8,876 nt of DNA from Ghiorsea sp. (GCA_030950765.1 JAUZQX010000147.1:1-8876); one strand, 5' to 3'; positions 1 to 6,851 are shown, numbered from the stretch's first letter. Numbers and translations: made by a program. The notes: generated by a model not told the origin, from the letters alone.

Positions 1-216
1 TTCTAAGATATTGGGATCCAGTAAATCTTGGCTTACAGACTGTAATATAGGCAAATAATACCGTTTGCAGAACACTTGGCGTGTCCGTAATGCTTGGGGT
101 TGTTTCCAAAATTCCATTTCTCGCTTTTGAAAAACAGACCACCGCTGCTTGCTCACAACACGGTAAAAGGCACGATGATGCAAAAGCGGCATAACATTAC
201 GAGTATTTTTAAGCAT
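1..216 (-). CDS. Partial protein (N-terminal 72 residues), possible SAM-dependent methyltransferase
   Basis: An open frame of 72 codons begins at ATG (216-214) and runs off the left edge without a stop; plus-strand frames here are quickly closed. The visible protein is basic and aromatic-rich (HHRAFYRVVSKQRWSVFQKR near residues 13-32) and its last three residues are ILE. Class I methyltransferases often carry ILEIGCG-like motif I after an N-terminal region of about this length, so a methyltransferase is a guess from position only; the glycines that would prove it lie outside the window. No good Shine-Dalgarno precedes the ATG. In-frame TTG codons lie slightly upstream, after an in-frame TAA, so the start is uncertain. 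A terminator separates it from petC, so it probably has its own promoter, which I could not identify. Confidence 0.5.
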   Translation of the reverse strand, partial: MLKNTRNVMPLLHHRAFYRVVSKQRWSVFQKREMEFWKQPQALRTRQVFCKRYYLPILQSVSQDLLDPNILE

Positions 217-264
217 GGGAGGCAATGCTAAACACAAATGGTTTTTTTACCAACCTTCACAAAC

Positions 265-295
265 AAAAAACGCCCGCGCAAGGCGCAGGCGTTTT
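265..295 (-). terminator. Intrinsic terminator of the rpe-petABC operon
   Basis: On the minus strand an 11-base-pair GC-rich stem (arms 283-293 and 269-279, with one G.T wobble at 275/287) closes a 3-base loop (280-282) and is followed by a run of six T (270-265). It lies about 20 bases past the petC stop, where a Rho-independent terminator is expected. On the plus strand the wobble becomes a C-A mismatch and the T run is only four bases, so it should act mainly on petC transcripts. Confidence 0.88.
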
Positions 296-315
296 CAAAA
301 AAAGAACGATGTTAC

Positions 316-1005
316 TTAATGCACATCTTTCCAAACTTCTTTTTTCAATAAAAACAATACAATGGTAAGTAGAAGCAAGAATCCCAATACATATTTACCC
401 ATTGCACGGCGTTCATTTTGATGCGGATCACCAATGAATGCTAAAAATGCAGACACATCTTCAGCTTGTTGTTCCAACTCAGCAGTATCCTCTGCATCAT
501 GGTCTAACCACCCCAATGGATCCGGCATAGCAATACTATTTCCTGGGAAATATGTATTGTAGTTTCCATCAGGAACCTTCTCATTATGGTCATGTGCATA
601 ACCTGTTAATAAAGAATATACATAATCAACACCACCACGACGACCAGGCACAATCAAAGATAAATCTGGCGGAATTTTACCATAAGACTCAGTAGCATCT
701 GCTGGAGACAAATCTGTAATCATACCTGACATCATTGGTTTTTCTCCGCGCAATTCATCAGCCAACTCACGACTAATACCCAGCTCAGGATAAGCCATTA
801 ATCCTTTGTAGGTAATATATTTTGCTGAGTGACAACCCATACAAACATCACTAAATACAGTCAAACCACGCAATAATTGCTCTTGGTTGGTTACATCAAC
901 GTTTGCATGTTTTAAAACATGCCCGCCACCTGAAGCCAAGGCAACATTTGACGTAAGCATCATACCTGCCGTAGCAAGGCTTAATAAAATTGTGTTCAAC
1001 TTCAT
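316..1005 (-). CDS. petC: Cytochrome c1 subunit of ubiquinol:cytochrome c reductase
   Basis: This 229-residue protein is the c-type heme subunit of the bc1 complex, passing electrons from the Rieske centre to a periplasmic cytochrome c. Residues 1-24 form a signal peptide ending in ALA. The heme motif CMGCH gives C55, C58 and H59. IPPDLS (111-116) and NSIAMPDP (156-163) match the cytochrome c1 family, with M160 the likely sixth heme ligand. A C-terminal membrane anchor spans about 204-221, followed by a short basic tail. The open frame extends to an ATG at 1107, but ATG 1005-1003 is the start: it opens the signal peptide, lies one base after the petB stop, and has GGAGGG about 8 bases upstream inside the petB 3' end. 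It is last in the operon. Confidence 0.96.
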   Translation of the reverse strand: MKLNTILLSLATAGMMLTSNVALASGGGHVLKHANVDVTNQEQLLRGLTVFSDVCMGCHSAKYITYKGLMAYPELGISRELADELRGEKPMMSGMITDLSPADATESYGKIPPDLSLIVPGRRGGVDYVYSLLTGYAHDHNEKVPDGNYNTYFPGNSIAMPDPLGWLDHDAEDTAELEQQAEDVSAFLAFIGDPHQNERRAMGKYVLGFLLLLTIVLFLLKKEVWKDVH

Positions 1006-1006
1006 G

Positions 1007-2230
1007 TTACACTCCCTCCGGCAATGGTTTTGTTTTCTCAATTTTTGGCAAGAATAATAGCCCAATAAAGAATGCAAAATAGTAGAATGTTGCAATTTGG
1101 CCCACAACTTTCAATGTTTCCGTTGTTGCAGTATGGCCGCAGTAGCCCAATACAATCACGTCAATAAAGAACAAGATAACCATACCACGATACATCGGAC
1201 GATAACGTGCCGAACGTACTTTTGACCTATCCAAGAACGGGAACACAAACAGAATGGCTAAAGAAGCACCCATGGCTGCGATACCAACCAACTTCACTTC
1301 AAAAGAACGTAAAATTGTGTACCACGGTGTTAAATACCACACTGGTGCAATATGTGCCGGTGTTTGCAAATTATTTGCAGGTACATAGTTATCCACTTCG
1401 ATAAAGTAACCACCCATTTGTGGGTTAAAGAACACAATATACATGTATAACATCATGAATAATGATACCGCAAATGCATCTTTCATCGTTACATAAGGAT
1501 GGAACATCACTACATTGTTAGGATCACTTTGATCCAAATCAATACCGTCAGGATTGTTAGAGTGTACTGTATGAAGGGCATGAATATGACCAGCAACAAT
1601 TGCAACCAACAACAATGGGAATAAATAATGCAATGAGAAGAAGCGGTTCAATGTTGGGTCACCAACGGAGAAGCCACCCATCAAGAGTTGGCCAATCAAA
1701 TCACCCAATACTGGAATCGCACCAAATAGATTGGTAATTACGGTTGCACCCCAGAAGGACATTTGACCCCAAGGAAGTAAGTAACCAAAGAATGCAGCAC
1801 CTTGCATAATAAGCAAAATAACAACACCCATAATCCAAATCAACTCACGCGGCTCTTTATATGAACCATAATACATGCCACGACCCATATGGATATAAAC
1901 CACAAGGAAGAACATAGAAGCGCCCACAGCATGGGTGTAACGAAGCAACCAGCCGAAGTTTACATCACGCATGATTCGTTCTACCGAATCAAATGCAACT
2001 GAGAAACCACCCAGTGTTTCCATAGCACTTGGTTTATAATACATAGCCAAGAAAATACCTGTCACAATTTGCAATACCAAGACAGTCATTGCAATCGCAC
2101 CAAACACCCACATCCAGTTAAGGTTTTTTGGAGCTGGATACTCAGTAAGCTGTGACTTGATAATAGCCTCAGCACCAGTGCGTCGATCTACCCACGCGAA
2201 CAATTTTGTTTTCATCATTGATTCTAACAC
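1007..2230 (-). CDS. petB: Cytochrome b subunit of ubiquinol:cytochrome c reductase
   Basis: The 407-residue membrane subunit holds both b hemes and the two quinone sites of the bc1 complex. Length and about eight hydrophobic helices fit an undivided cytochrome b. The heme histidine pairs are visible with the diagnostic 14-residue spacing: H100/H114 in helix B and H201/H215 in helix D, so H100/H201 should bind bL and H114/H215 bH. The Qo-site motif is PVWY (296-299) instead of PEWY, losing the glutamate that helps proton transfer in mitochondrial and alpha-proteobacterial enzymes. Start: GTG 2230-2228 lies 7 bases after a perfect TAAGGAGG; the ATG codons at residues 5 and 6 would be 19 or more bases away. 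It follows petA by 12 bases and precedes petC by one. Confidence 0.96.
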   Translation of the reverse strand: MLESMMKTKLFAWVDRRTGAEAIIKSQLTEYPAPKNLNWMWVFGAIAMTVLVLQIVTGIFLAMYYKPSAMETLGGFSVAFDSVERIMRDVNFGWLLRYTHAVGASMFFLVVYIHMGRGMYYGSYKEPRELIWIMGVVILLIMQGAAFFGYLLPWGQMSFWGATVITNLFGAIPVLGDLIGQLLMGGFSVGDPTLNRFFSLHYLFPLLLVAIVAGHIHALHTVHSNNPDGIDLDQSDPNNVVMFHPYVTMKDAFAVSLFMMLYMYIVFFNPQMGGYFIEVDNYVPANNLQTPAHIAPVWYLTPWYTILRSFEVKLVGIAAMGASLAILFVFPFLDRSKVRSARYRPMYRGMVILFFIDVIVLGYCGHTATTETLKVVGQIATFYYFAFFIGLLFLPKIEKTKPLPEGV

Positions 2231-2237
2231 GTTTACC

Positions 2238-2245
2238 CCTCCTTA
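2238..2245 (-). promoter_or_regulatory. Shine-Dalgarno of petB overlapping the petA stop
   Basis: TAAGGAGG matches the 16S rRNA tail fully. Its first three bases are the petA stop codon TAA, and it ends 7 bases before the petB GTG. This decides the GTG start and suggests that ribosomes ending petA re-initiate on petB. Confidence 0.85.
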
Positions 2246-2842
2246 ACCAATCAACACGACTGAGTCGCTGATAAATTTGTATGGCATAACATGTAAATTA
2301 TGCGGTGCAGGTGAACCATTGATAACACGAGCTGACAAGTCATAAAATGAGCCATGGCATGGGCAATGCCAACCACCAACCCAGTCGGATGGTACAGAAT
2401 CACCCCATTCGGCGCGTCCTGCACTTGGTTTATACAAAGGAATACAACCCAAATGTGTGCAACTTGCTACAACAACCAAATATCTAGGGTTGATAGAGCG
2501 CGTTTTACGTTTTTCTGGTGTATCCATCCATTCGGCTTGAACAGCTTCAATCGCTTCAGAGTTCACATCTTTTAGATTATCATCATGACCATCTAAACGT
2601 GTTAACATCTCATCGGATCGATTCGTTATAAATACAGGTTTACCCTGCCACACAATAACAACCAATTGTCCTTCTACCACGGTCGATACATCAAATTCAG
2701 TTGTTGCTGCAGCTAGAGTATCTGCCGCAGGTAACATACTACCTAAAAATGGAATCGCCGCTGCTCCTCCAGCTACTGCACCTAAACCGCCTGCAGCAAC
2801 ATAGAGAAAATTACGTCGTGAATGATCTGTTTGTTCTGTCAT
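2243..2842 (-). CDS. petA: Rieske iron-sulfur subunit of ubiquinol:cytochrome c reductase
   Basis: This 199-residue protein carries the [2Fe-2S] cluster that takes the first electron from ubiquinol. Cluster motifs are CTHLGC (C128, H130, C133) and CPCHGS (C160, C162, H163): C128/H130 and C160/H163 should bind iron, while C133 and C162 form the stabilising disulfide. The N terminus has a Tat signature (SRRNFL, residues 8-13) before a long Gly/Ala-rich hydrophobic stretch (about 14-48) that would serve as uncleaved membrane anchor. The C-terminal GSPAPHNL (176-183) matches the conserved Rieske Pro-loop region. ATG 2842 is preceded by the purine-rich AGGAGGAAGGGA. It is the first pet gene, 40 bases after rpe with no terminator between. 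Confidence 0.96.
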   Translation of the reverse strand: MTEQTDHSRRNFLYVAAGGLGAVAGGAAAIPFLGSMLPAADTLAAATTEFDVSTVVEGQLVVIVWQGKPVFITNRSDEMLTRLDGHDDNLKDVNSEAIEAVQAEWMDTPEKRKTRSINPRYLVVVASCTHLGCIPLYKPSAGRAEWGDSVPSDWVGGWHCPCHGSFYDLSARVINGSPAPHNLHVMPYKFISDSVVLIG

Positions 2843-2882
2843 ACTATCCCTTCCTCCTCAAGAATCCTTCAAGTTTTGTAAC

Positions 2883-3548
2883 TTAAACTTTTTCAGCTAA
2901 AGCACGCAAGCCTGCAATTGCATCCGCATAGTTTGGTGTATTATACACCGCAGAACCTGCCACAAAGCAATCTGCGCCTGCTGATGATACTTCTTCGATA
3001 GTTTTAGGGCTTACGCCACCATCGACATGCAGATAAGCATCTGAACCTACAGCATCCAACATTGCACGTGCTTCTTTGATTTTATCAGTTACAGCGTGGA
3101 TATAAGATTGTCCGCCGTAACCAGGGTTTACACTCATCAACAAAATCAAGTCGGTGCAATGCAAAACATTTTTAAGCGTTGAAACTGGTGTTGATGGGCA
3201 AAGCGCCACACCTGCTTTACAGCCCAATGAGCGAATCAATTGCAATGTACGCTCTAGGTGTACACATGCTTCTTGATGCACAGTGATCATATCTGCGCCA
3301 GCTTTAGCAAATGCTTCAACCTGTGTTTCAGGGTGTTCAACCATAAGGTGAACATCCATTACCTTTTTAGTATGTGGGCGAATGGCTTTGACAATGTTGT
3401 CACCAATGGTGATTGGTGGTACGAATGTACCATCCATAACATCAACGTGAACCCAGTCACATCCACCTTCATCGATGGCTTTAATTTCTTTTTCTAAGTT
3501 GGCAAAATCTGCCGATAAAATTGAGGGAGCTATAATTACTTTTTTCAT
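2883..3548 (-). CDS. rpe: Ribulose-phosphate 3-epimerase
   Basis: This cytoplasmic TIM-barrel enzyme interconverts D-ribulose 5-phosphate and D-xylulose 5-phosphate in the pentose phosphate pathway and, in autotrophs, the Calvin cycle. The 221-residue length is usual. Visible motifs are APSILSADF (7-15), HVDVMDG (34-40), DVHLMVEHP (65-73), NPGYGG (141-146) and VDGGV (175-179). H34, D36, H67 and D176 match the metal ligands and acid/base pair of the family. The start ATG 3548-3546 aligns with family N termini, but no Shine-Dalgarno precedes it and a -10-like TATAAA lies only 8 bases upstream, so the message may be leaderless. petA follows after 40 bases, suggesting one transcript rpe-petA-petB-petC. 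Confidence 0.96.
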   Translation of the reverse strand: MKKVIIAPSILSADFANLEKEIKAIDEGGCDWVHVDVMDGTFVPPITIGDNIVKAIRPHTKKVMDVHLMVEHPETQVEAFAKAGADMITVHQEACVHLERTLQLIRSLGCKAGVALCPSTPVSTLKNVLHCTDLILLMSVNPGYGGQSYIHAVTDKIKEARAMLDAVGSDAYLHVDGGVSPKTIEEVSSAGADCFVAGSAVYNTPNYADAIAGLRALAEKV

Positions 3549-3556
3549 GGGGCGAA

Positions 3557-3585
3557 TTTATAACGTTAACAAGCAAGTCCGTCCA
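3557..3585 (-). promoter_or_regulatory. Candidate promoter of rpe-petABC
   Basis: On the minus strand TGGACG (3585-3580) and TATAAA (3562-3557) are separated by 17 bases, a sigma70-like layout with a weak -35. Transcription would begin about 2 bases before the rpe ATG. A more distant A/T-rich -10-like site near 3590-3600 is an alternative that would give a normal leader, but it would still lack a Shine-Dalgarno. Confidence 0.4.
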
Positions 3586-3623
3586 GCAATTATTAAAATT
3601 ACATGAAACCTAATGTTTTACGG

Positions 3624-3651
3624 TTGACATTTGAACAAGCCTAAGTATATT
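3624..3651 (+). promoter_or_regulatory. rpsT promoter (sigma70-like)
   Basis: A consensus -35 TTGACA (3624-3629), a 16-base spacer and a -10 TATATT (3646-3651) precede rpsT. Transcription should start near 3658, giving a leader of about 73 bases. The discriminator after the -10 (TCGCGAA) is GC-containing within AT-rich surroundings, as is common at growth-rate-controlled ribosomal promoters; that control is inferred. Confidence 0.7.
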
Positions 3652-3659
3652 TCGCGAAA
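3650..3659. repeat. 10-base perfect palindrome at the rpsT start region
   Basis: TTTCGCGAAA is its own reverse complement and overlaps the end of the rpsT -10 and the expected start point. It could be an operator, or simply a GC-containing discriminator in AT-rich DNA. Confidence 0.35.
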
Positions 3660-3661
3660 AT

Positions 3662-3691
3662 TTGAGTATTTTGTATAAATAATTGAGTATT
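3662..3691 (+). repeat. 9-base direct repeat TTGAGTATT in the rpsT leader
   Basis: Two identical copies of TTGAGTATT lie at 3662-3670 and 3683-3691, 21 bases start to start, which is two helical turns. The second copy overlaps the 5' arm of the leader hairpin. A protein or RNA binding role is possible but unproved. Confidence 0.4.
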
Positions 3692-3715
3692 GTCTTTCTA
3701 ATACGAATAGACAAT
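3689..3715 (+). promoter_or_regulatory. Leader hairpin abutting the rpsT Shine-Dalgarno
   Basis: In the rpsT leader, ATTGTCT (3689-3695) pairs perfectly with AGACAAT (3709-3715), and the stem continues with TTC (3696-3698) to GAA (3705-3707) across one bulged base (3708), leaving a six-base loop TAATAC. It ends one base before AGGAG (3717-3721), so its stability could control ribosome access to rpsT. It has no T run and is not a terminator. It is a candidate for S20 self-regulation or another translational control. Confidence 0.5.
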
Positions 3716-3716
3716 C

Positions 3717-3723
3717 AGGAGAA
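3717..3723 (+). promoter_or_regulatory. Shine-Dalgarno that fixes the TTG start of rpsT
   Basis: AGGAGAA ends 7 bases before TTG 3731-3733. It lies downstream of the ATG at 3683 and so could not serve that codon. Confidence 0.8.
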
Positions 3724-3730
3724 CTTCACA

Positions 3731-3997
3731 TTGGCTAATCATGTTTCAGCTTTAAAACGCGCCCGTCAAGACATCAAAAAACGCGACCAAAACCGCGCAC
3801 AAAAATCTACTATGCGTACTGCTATTAAACGCGTACAGCAAGCTATTGAAGCTGGTGACCAAAAGCTTGCAAATGAAGCAATGGTTACAGCAACATCATT
3901 GATTGCTCGCGCAGGTCGCAAAGGTATCATGCATGCTAAAACTGCATCGCGCAGTATTTCTCGCCTAAATGCTGACATCAAAGGCCTAAAAGCTTAA
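3731..3997 (+). CDS. rpsT: 30S ribosomal protein S20
   Basis: This 88-residue basic helical protein binds 16S rRNA in the small-subunit body. The start ANHVSALKRARQ, the run IKKRDQNR and the Ala-rich C-terminal half ending in LKA match S20, which has 87 residues in E. coli. The frame is open to an ATG at 3683, but that would add 16 non-conserved residues and lie inside the leader hairpin region. TTG 3731-3733 has AGGAG at the right distance and yields the family N terminus (Met then Ala-Asn-His). E. coli rpsT also starts with UUG, where the weak start takes part in self-control by S20; the same may hold here. It stands alone between its own promoter and a terminator, facing ligA. Confidence 0.96.
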   Translation: MANHVSALKRARQDIKKRDQNRAQKSTMRTAIKRVQQAIEAGDQKLANEAMVTATSLIARAGRKGIMHAKTASRSISRLNADIKGLKA

Positions 3998-4020
3998 ATA
4001 AACGACCAACTTATCAATTT

Positions 4021-4047
4021 AAAAAGGCTTCTTCGGAAGCCTTTTTT
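4021..4047. terminator. Bidirectional terminator between rpsT and ligA
   Basis: A perfect 11-base-pair stem (4021-4031 with 4036-4046) closes a TTCG loop with a C-G closing pair on the plus strand. The A and T runs flanking the GC core (GGCTTC/GAAGCC) give a T run on both strands, so it should end rpsT transcripts rightward and the long ligA operon leftward. Confidence 0.92.
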
Positions 4048-4067
4048 ATTGTCTGTCTTTTAGTTTA

Positions 4068-6080
4068 TTAAGCCAGCCATGCCAAAAGCTTCGCTTCATC
4101 CACCACCTCAACACCCAACTCTTCTGCTTTTTTCAGCTTAGAACCTGCTTTTTCTCCTGCAATTAATACATCGGTATTCTTGGAGACTGCACTCGCCACC
4201 TTGACTCCCAACTGCTGCAATAAAATCTTGGCTTGATTGCGTTTAATATTAGAAAATGAACCTGTAATCACCACCGTTTTCCCCGCCAATGGATGCTGAC
4301 TATCCATCTCAGGTGTTTCATCTTCCAGCACCTGCACTTGATGCTGATGATCAAACATCTGCTCTAACACCTGCTTATTATGATCTTCATCAAAAAAGTG
4401 TATCAATGACGCTGCCACTTCCTTACCCACGTCATTGATTTCCAACAAATCTTCTTCGCTGGCTTGCTGGACGGCATCTAAACTTTTAAAATGCTGCGCT
4501 AGAGATGTTGCCGTGGCTTGCCCCACATGCCGAATACCAAGCGCATAAATAAACCTAGCCAGCGCAATTGTTTTTCTGTTTTCTATCCCTTTCTTAAGGT
4601 TGGCAATTTTCTTCTCACCCATACCTTCCCATGTAGCCATTCTTTCATAATCAAGCTTAAACACATCCGCAATCGTTTTGACCAGCCCTTTATCTACCAA
4701 TGCTTCAGCTAATTTACTACCAAAACCCTCAATATCAAAACCATCTCGCGACACAAAATGTTTCACACGCTCTTTAAGTTGAGCAGGACACGATAAACCA
4801 CCTGTACAACGAATTGCAGCTTCACCTTCTTCTTGCTCTACAGCCGCACCACATACAGGGCATTGTTTAGGCACAGGTGTTGGTTCAGCACGATTACCCA
4901 CATTGATTGATAAACTTTTTACCACTTCAGGAATCACATCACCAGCTCTGCGCACCACAACTTTATCACCAACACGCACATCTTTTCGTGCCAACTCTTG
5001 AATATTGTGCAAGGTCGCTCGTGAAACCATCACACCCGCAACATTCACAGGTTTCATATTGGCAACAGGTGTAATAACACCAGTGCGCCCTACTTGCCAA
5101 GTGATCTTTTCTACAATCGTTTCGACTTCTTCAGCGGGAAACTTATAAGCGATTGCCCAACGCGGTGATCGCGCCACTGCACCCAATAACTTCTGTTGTT
5201 TAAAGTCATTCACCTTAAACACCATGCCATCAATCTCATAATCCAAACTAGGGCGTTTTGTCATCCAAGCTTGATAGTGTGCAAACATCGCTTGTTCATC
5301 AGCAAGCAATGCTGTTTCTTGGGTGGCAAAACCTTGTCCTGACAATTGGGATAATAGTTCATTTTGGTTGGAAGCGAACCCATCACCACCCAAACCCGTA
5401 GCATAAGCAAAAAAGGACAGCTTACGTTTGGCGGTAATCGAGGCATCCAACTGGCGCAACGACCCAGCGGCAGCATTACGTGGATTAGCAAACACTTTTT
5501 CACCAGCATCTTGCTGTTTCTGGTTCAATGCCGCAAAAGATGCCTTGGACATGTATACTTCACCACGCACTTCGAACTGGTCAGGAACATTTCCTGTCAG
5601 TGACCATGGAATACCTGCAACTGAACGAATATTATCAGTAACATCTTCACCAGCAACACCATCACCACGGGTTGCGGCATAAACCATTTGTCCAAATTCA
5701 TAATAAATATTAATTGCCAAACCATCCACTTTGGGTTCTGCAATATAGGCAATATTTACATCATCGCCCAAAATAGTTTTATGCCTGCGCACAAAATCAC
5801 TAATTTCTTCATCCGAAAAAGCATTGGCAAGTGAAAGCATAGGCATCGCATGTTTGCGACTAGTAAACGCTGTGTCAGGTTTATAACCTACTGTTTGTGT
5901 AGGTGAACCCTCTGGGACTGGTTGCCCAAGCTGATGCTCTAAATCAGCCAACTCCCTGAGTAGCTTATCATATACTACATCTGTAACTGTGGGATCATCC
6001 AACACATAATATCGATAGTTATGCCCTTTTAAAACACCCCTGAGTTCATGGATGCGCTGTTGAACAGTGTCCGCACTCAC
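4068..6080 (-). CDS. ligA: NAD+-dependent DNA ligase LigA
   Basis: LigA seals nicks in DNA during replication and repair, using NAD+ to adenylate an active-site lysine. With start GTG 6080-6078 it has 670 residues, almost the 671 of E. coli. Domains in order: an NAD+-binding Ia region (about 1-65, including NYRYYVLDDP at 21-30 and YD at 37-38); adenylation domain with KVDG (K117) and DYEIDGMVFKV (280-290); OB fold with RAGDVIPEV (378-386); a zinc site C407, C410, C425, C431; helix-hairpin-helix repeats around 485-560; and a BRCT domain (about 596-670). The frame opens at an ATG at 6140, but the extra 20 residues resemble nothing in the family; GTG overlaps the tlpA-like stop by four bases (GTGA), indicating translational coupling. 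It is the last gene before the shared terminator. Confidence 0.96.
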   Translation of the reverse strand: MSADTVQQRIHELRGVLKGHNYRYYVLDDPTVTDVVYDKLLRELADLEHQLGQPVPEGSPTQTVGYKPDTAFTSRKHAMPMLSLANAFSDEEISDFVRRHKTILGDDVNIAYIAEPKVDGLAINIYYEFGQMVYAATRGDGVAGEDVTDNIRSVAGIPWSLTGNVPDQFEVRGEVYMSKASFAALNQKQQDAGEKVFANPRNAAAGSLRQLDASITAKRKLSFFAYATGLGGDGFASNQNELLSQLSGQGFATQETALLADEQAMFAHYQAWMTKRPSLDYEIDGMVFKVNDFKQQKLLGAVARSPRWAIAYKFPAEEVETIVEKITWQVGRTGVITPVANMKPVNVAGVMVSRATLHNIQELARKDVRVGDKVVVRRAGDVIPEVVKSLSINVGNRAEPTPVPKQCPVCGAAVEQEEGEAAIRCTGGLSCPAQLKERVKHFVSRDGFDIEGFGSKLAEALVDKGLVKTIADVFKLDYERMATWEGMGEKKIANLKKGIENRKTIALARFIYALGIRHVGQATATSLAQHFKSLDAVQQASEEDLLEINDVGKEVAASLIHFFDEDHNKQVLEQMFDHQHQVQVLEDETPEMDSQHPLAGKTVVITGSFSNIKRNQAKILLQQLGVKVASAVSKNTDVLIAGEKAGSKLKKAEELGVEVVDEAKLLAWLA

Positions 6081-6598
6081 TTGGCAACAGGTTCCGCCAA
6101 TAGTTTTTCTATATAATCCACAAATTCTGGTTCCATCCATTCCACCGCACCATTCAAATGCTGCCTAACCTTACCACTGCGGTCGATAATAAATGATTCT
6201 GGATAACGAAAAACACCATACTGTTGTGCTGTTGATGAGTTAACATCATGCAACACCATGAAGTTCATCTTTTGTTCTTTCACGAACTTCACCACATCAT
6301 CACGACTTTTATCCACAGATACGGCAACAATCTCAAAACCTTTTTCTTTAAACTTATCATAAATTTTCACCATAGAAGGTATTTCTTTTCGACAAGGCGG
6401 GCACCATGTCGCCCAGAAGTTGAGCAACACTACCTTTCCCTCAGGCAGCCCTTGCAACTTATCTTGCAAATCTGGCAAACTTATAGGTTTAGTCATATCG
6501 CCAGCGCGGACGGGTTTCACGGCTTCAGGCATAAGTGTGGACAAGGCAACAGCAACCACGACCAACATTGCAAGTGCTGCTAAAATTCGTTTATTCAT
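6077..6598 (-). CDS. TlpA/ResA-like membrane-anchored thioredoxin
   Basis: This 173-residue protein has one N-terminal hydrophobic segment (about 5-23), which should anchor it with the thioredoxin fold in the periplasm. The active site is WCPPC (C66, C69) in NFWATWCPPCRKEIP, typical of the TlpA/ResA/CcmG group, and the cis-proline loop is RYPESF (P133). Such proteins reduce disulfides in apocytochromes c or other exported proteins. A link with cytochrome c1 (petC in this window) is possible, but the two genes are in different operons and no specific partner is shown. The ATG lies inside the preceding glutaredoxin-like gene (8-base overlap), and the stop overlaps the ligA start. Confidence 0.93.
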   Translation of the reverse strand: MNKRILAALAMLVVVAVALSTLMPEAVKPVRAGDMTKPISLPDLQDKLQGLPEGKVVLLNFWATWCPPCRKEIPSMVKIYDKFKEKGFEIVAVSVDKSRDDVVKFVKEQKMNFMVLHDVNSSTAQQYGVFRYPESFIIDRSGKVRQHLNGAVEWMEPEFVDYIEKLLAEPVAK

Positions 6599-6848
6599 TT
6601 TTTTCTTTTGCCTCTCTTAGTGCTACAATCAATTTTGGATATTCTACAAAATGTCGCGCATGTTCAACACCATCAATCAAAAGTACAGGCACATCATGCC
6701 CGTACTTTTTTTTGAGTGTTTCATCTTGATCAACATCCACAGACTCAAAGCAACACAAACCTTCGCGCTGCGCCATATCCCCTGCAATATACACATCATC
6801 ACACAACGAGCAGCCCTGCCTAGTCATCATTTGCAACAAGGGAAGCAT
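6591..6848 (-). CDS. Small glutaredoxin-like protein (DUF836 type)
   Basis: The 85-residue protein has a thioredoxin-like fold pattern: an N-terminal strand, CSLC (C13, C16), a Val-Asp-Val-Asp strand (37-40), and DVPVLLIDG (52-60) with P54 as the cis-proline. Length and order fit the glutaredoxin-like DUF836 family, whose substrates are mostly unknown. There is no signal peptide, so it should be cytoplasmic. Two extra cysteines (C32, C33) sit in the middle. The ATG at 6848 lies 3 bases after the mucD stop, with a weak AAGG upstream; the two Met codons at residues 7 and 8 would cut the first strand. The gene overlaps the tlpA-like start by 8 bases. Confidence 0.85.
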   Translation of the reverse strand: MLPLLQMMTRQGCSLCDDVYIAGDMAQREGLCCFESVDVDQDETLKKKYGHDVPVLLIDGVEHARHFVEYPKLIVALREAKEKNE

Positions 6849-6851
6849 GTT

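Noticed and set aside
1006..1107. Upstream ATG extending petC by 34 residues
   Set aside because: The extension overlaps the petB 3' end in another frame and precedes a clear signal peptide whose own ATG has a good Shine-Dalgarno.
3683..3730. ATG at 3683 as rpsT start
   Set aside because: It would add 16 residues not seen in S20, lies within the leader, and has no ribosome site; the TTG at 3731 fits length, motif and Shine-Dalgarno.
5261..5682. Open frames of 79-84 codons on both strands inside ligA
   Set aside because: They are shadows of a fully conserved ligA frame and show no domain or ribosome site.
6081..6140. ATG at 6140 as ligA start
   Set aside because: It overlaps the tlpA-like gene by 64 bases and adds 20 cysteine-containing residues unlike LigA; GTG 6080 gives the family length.
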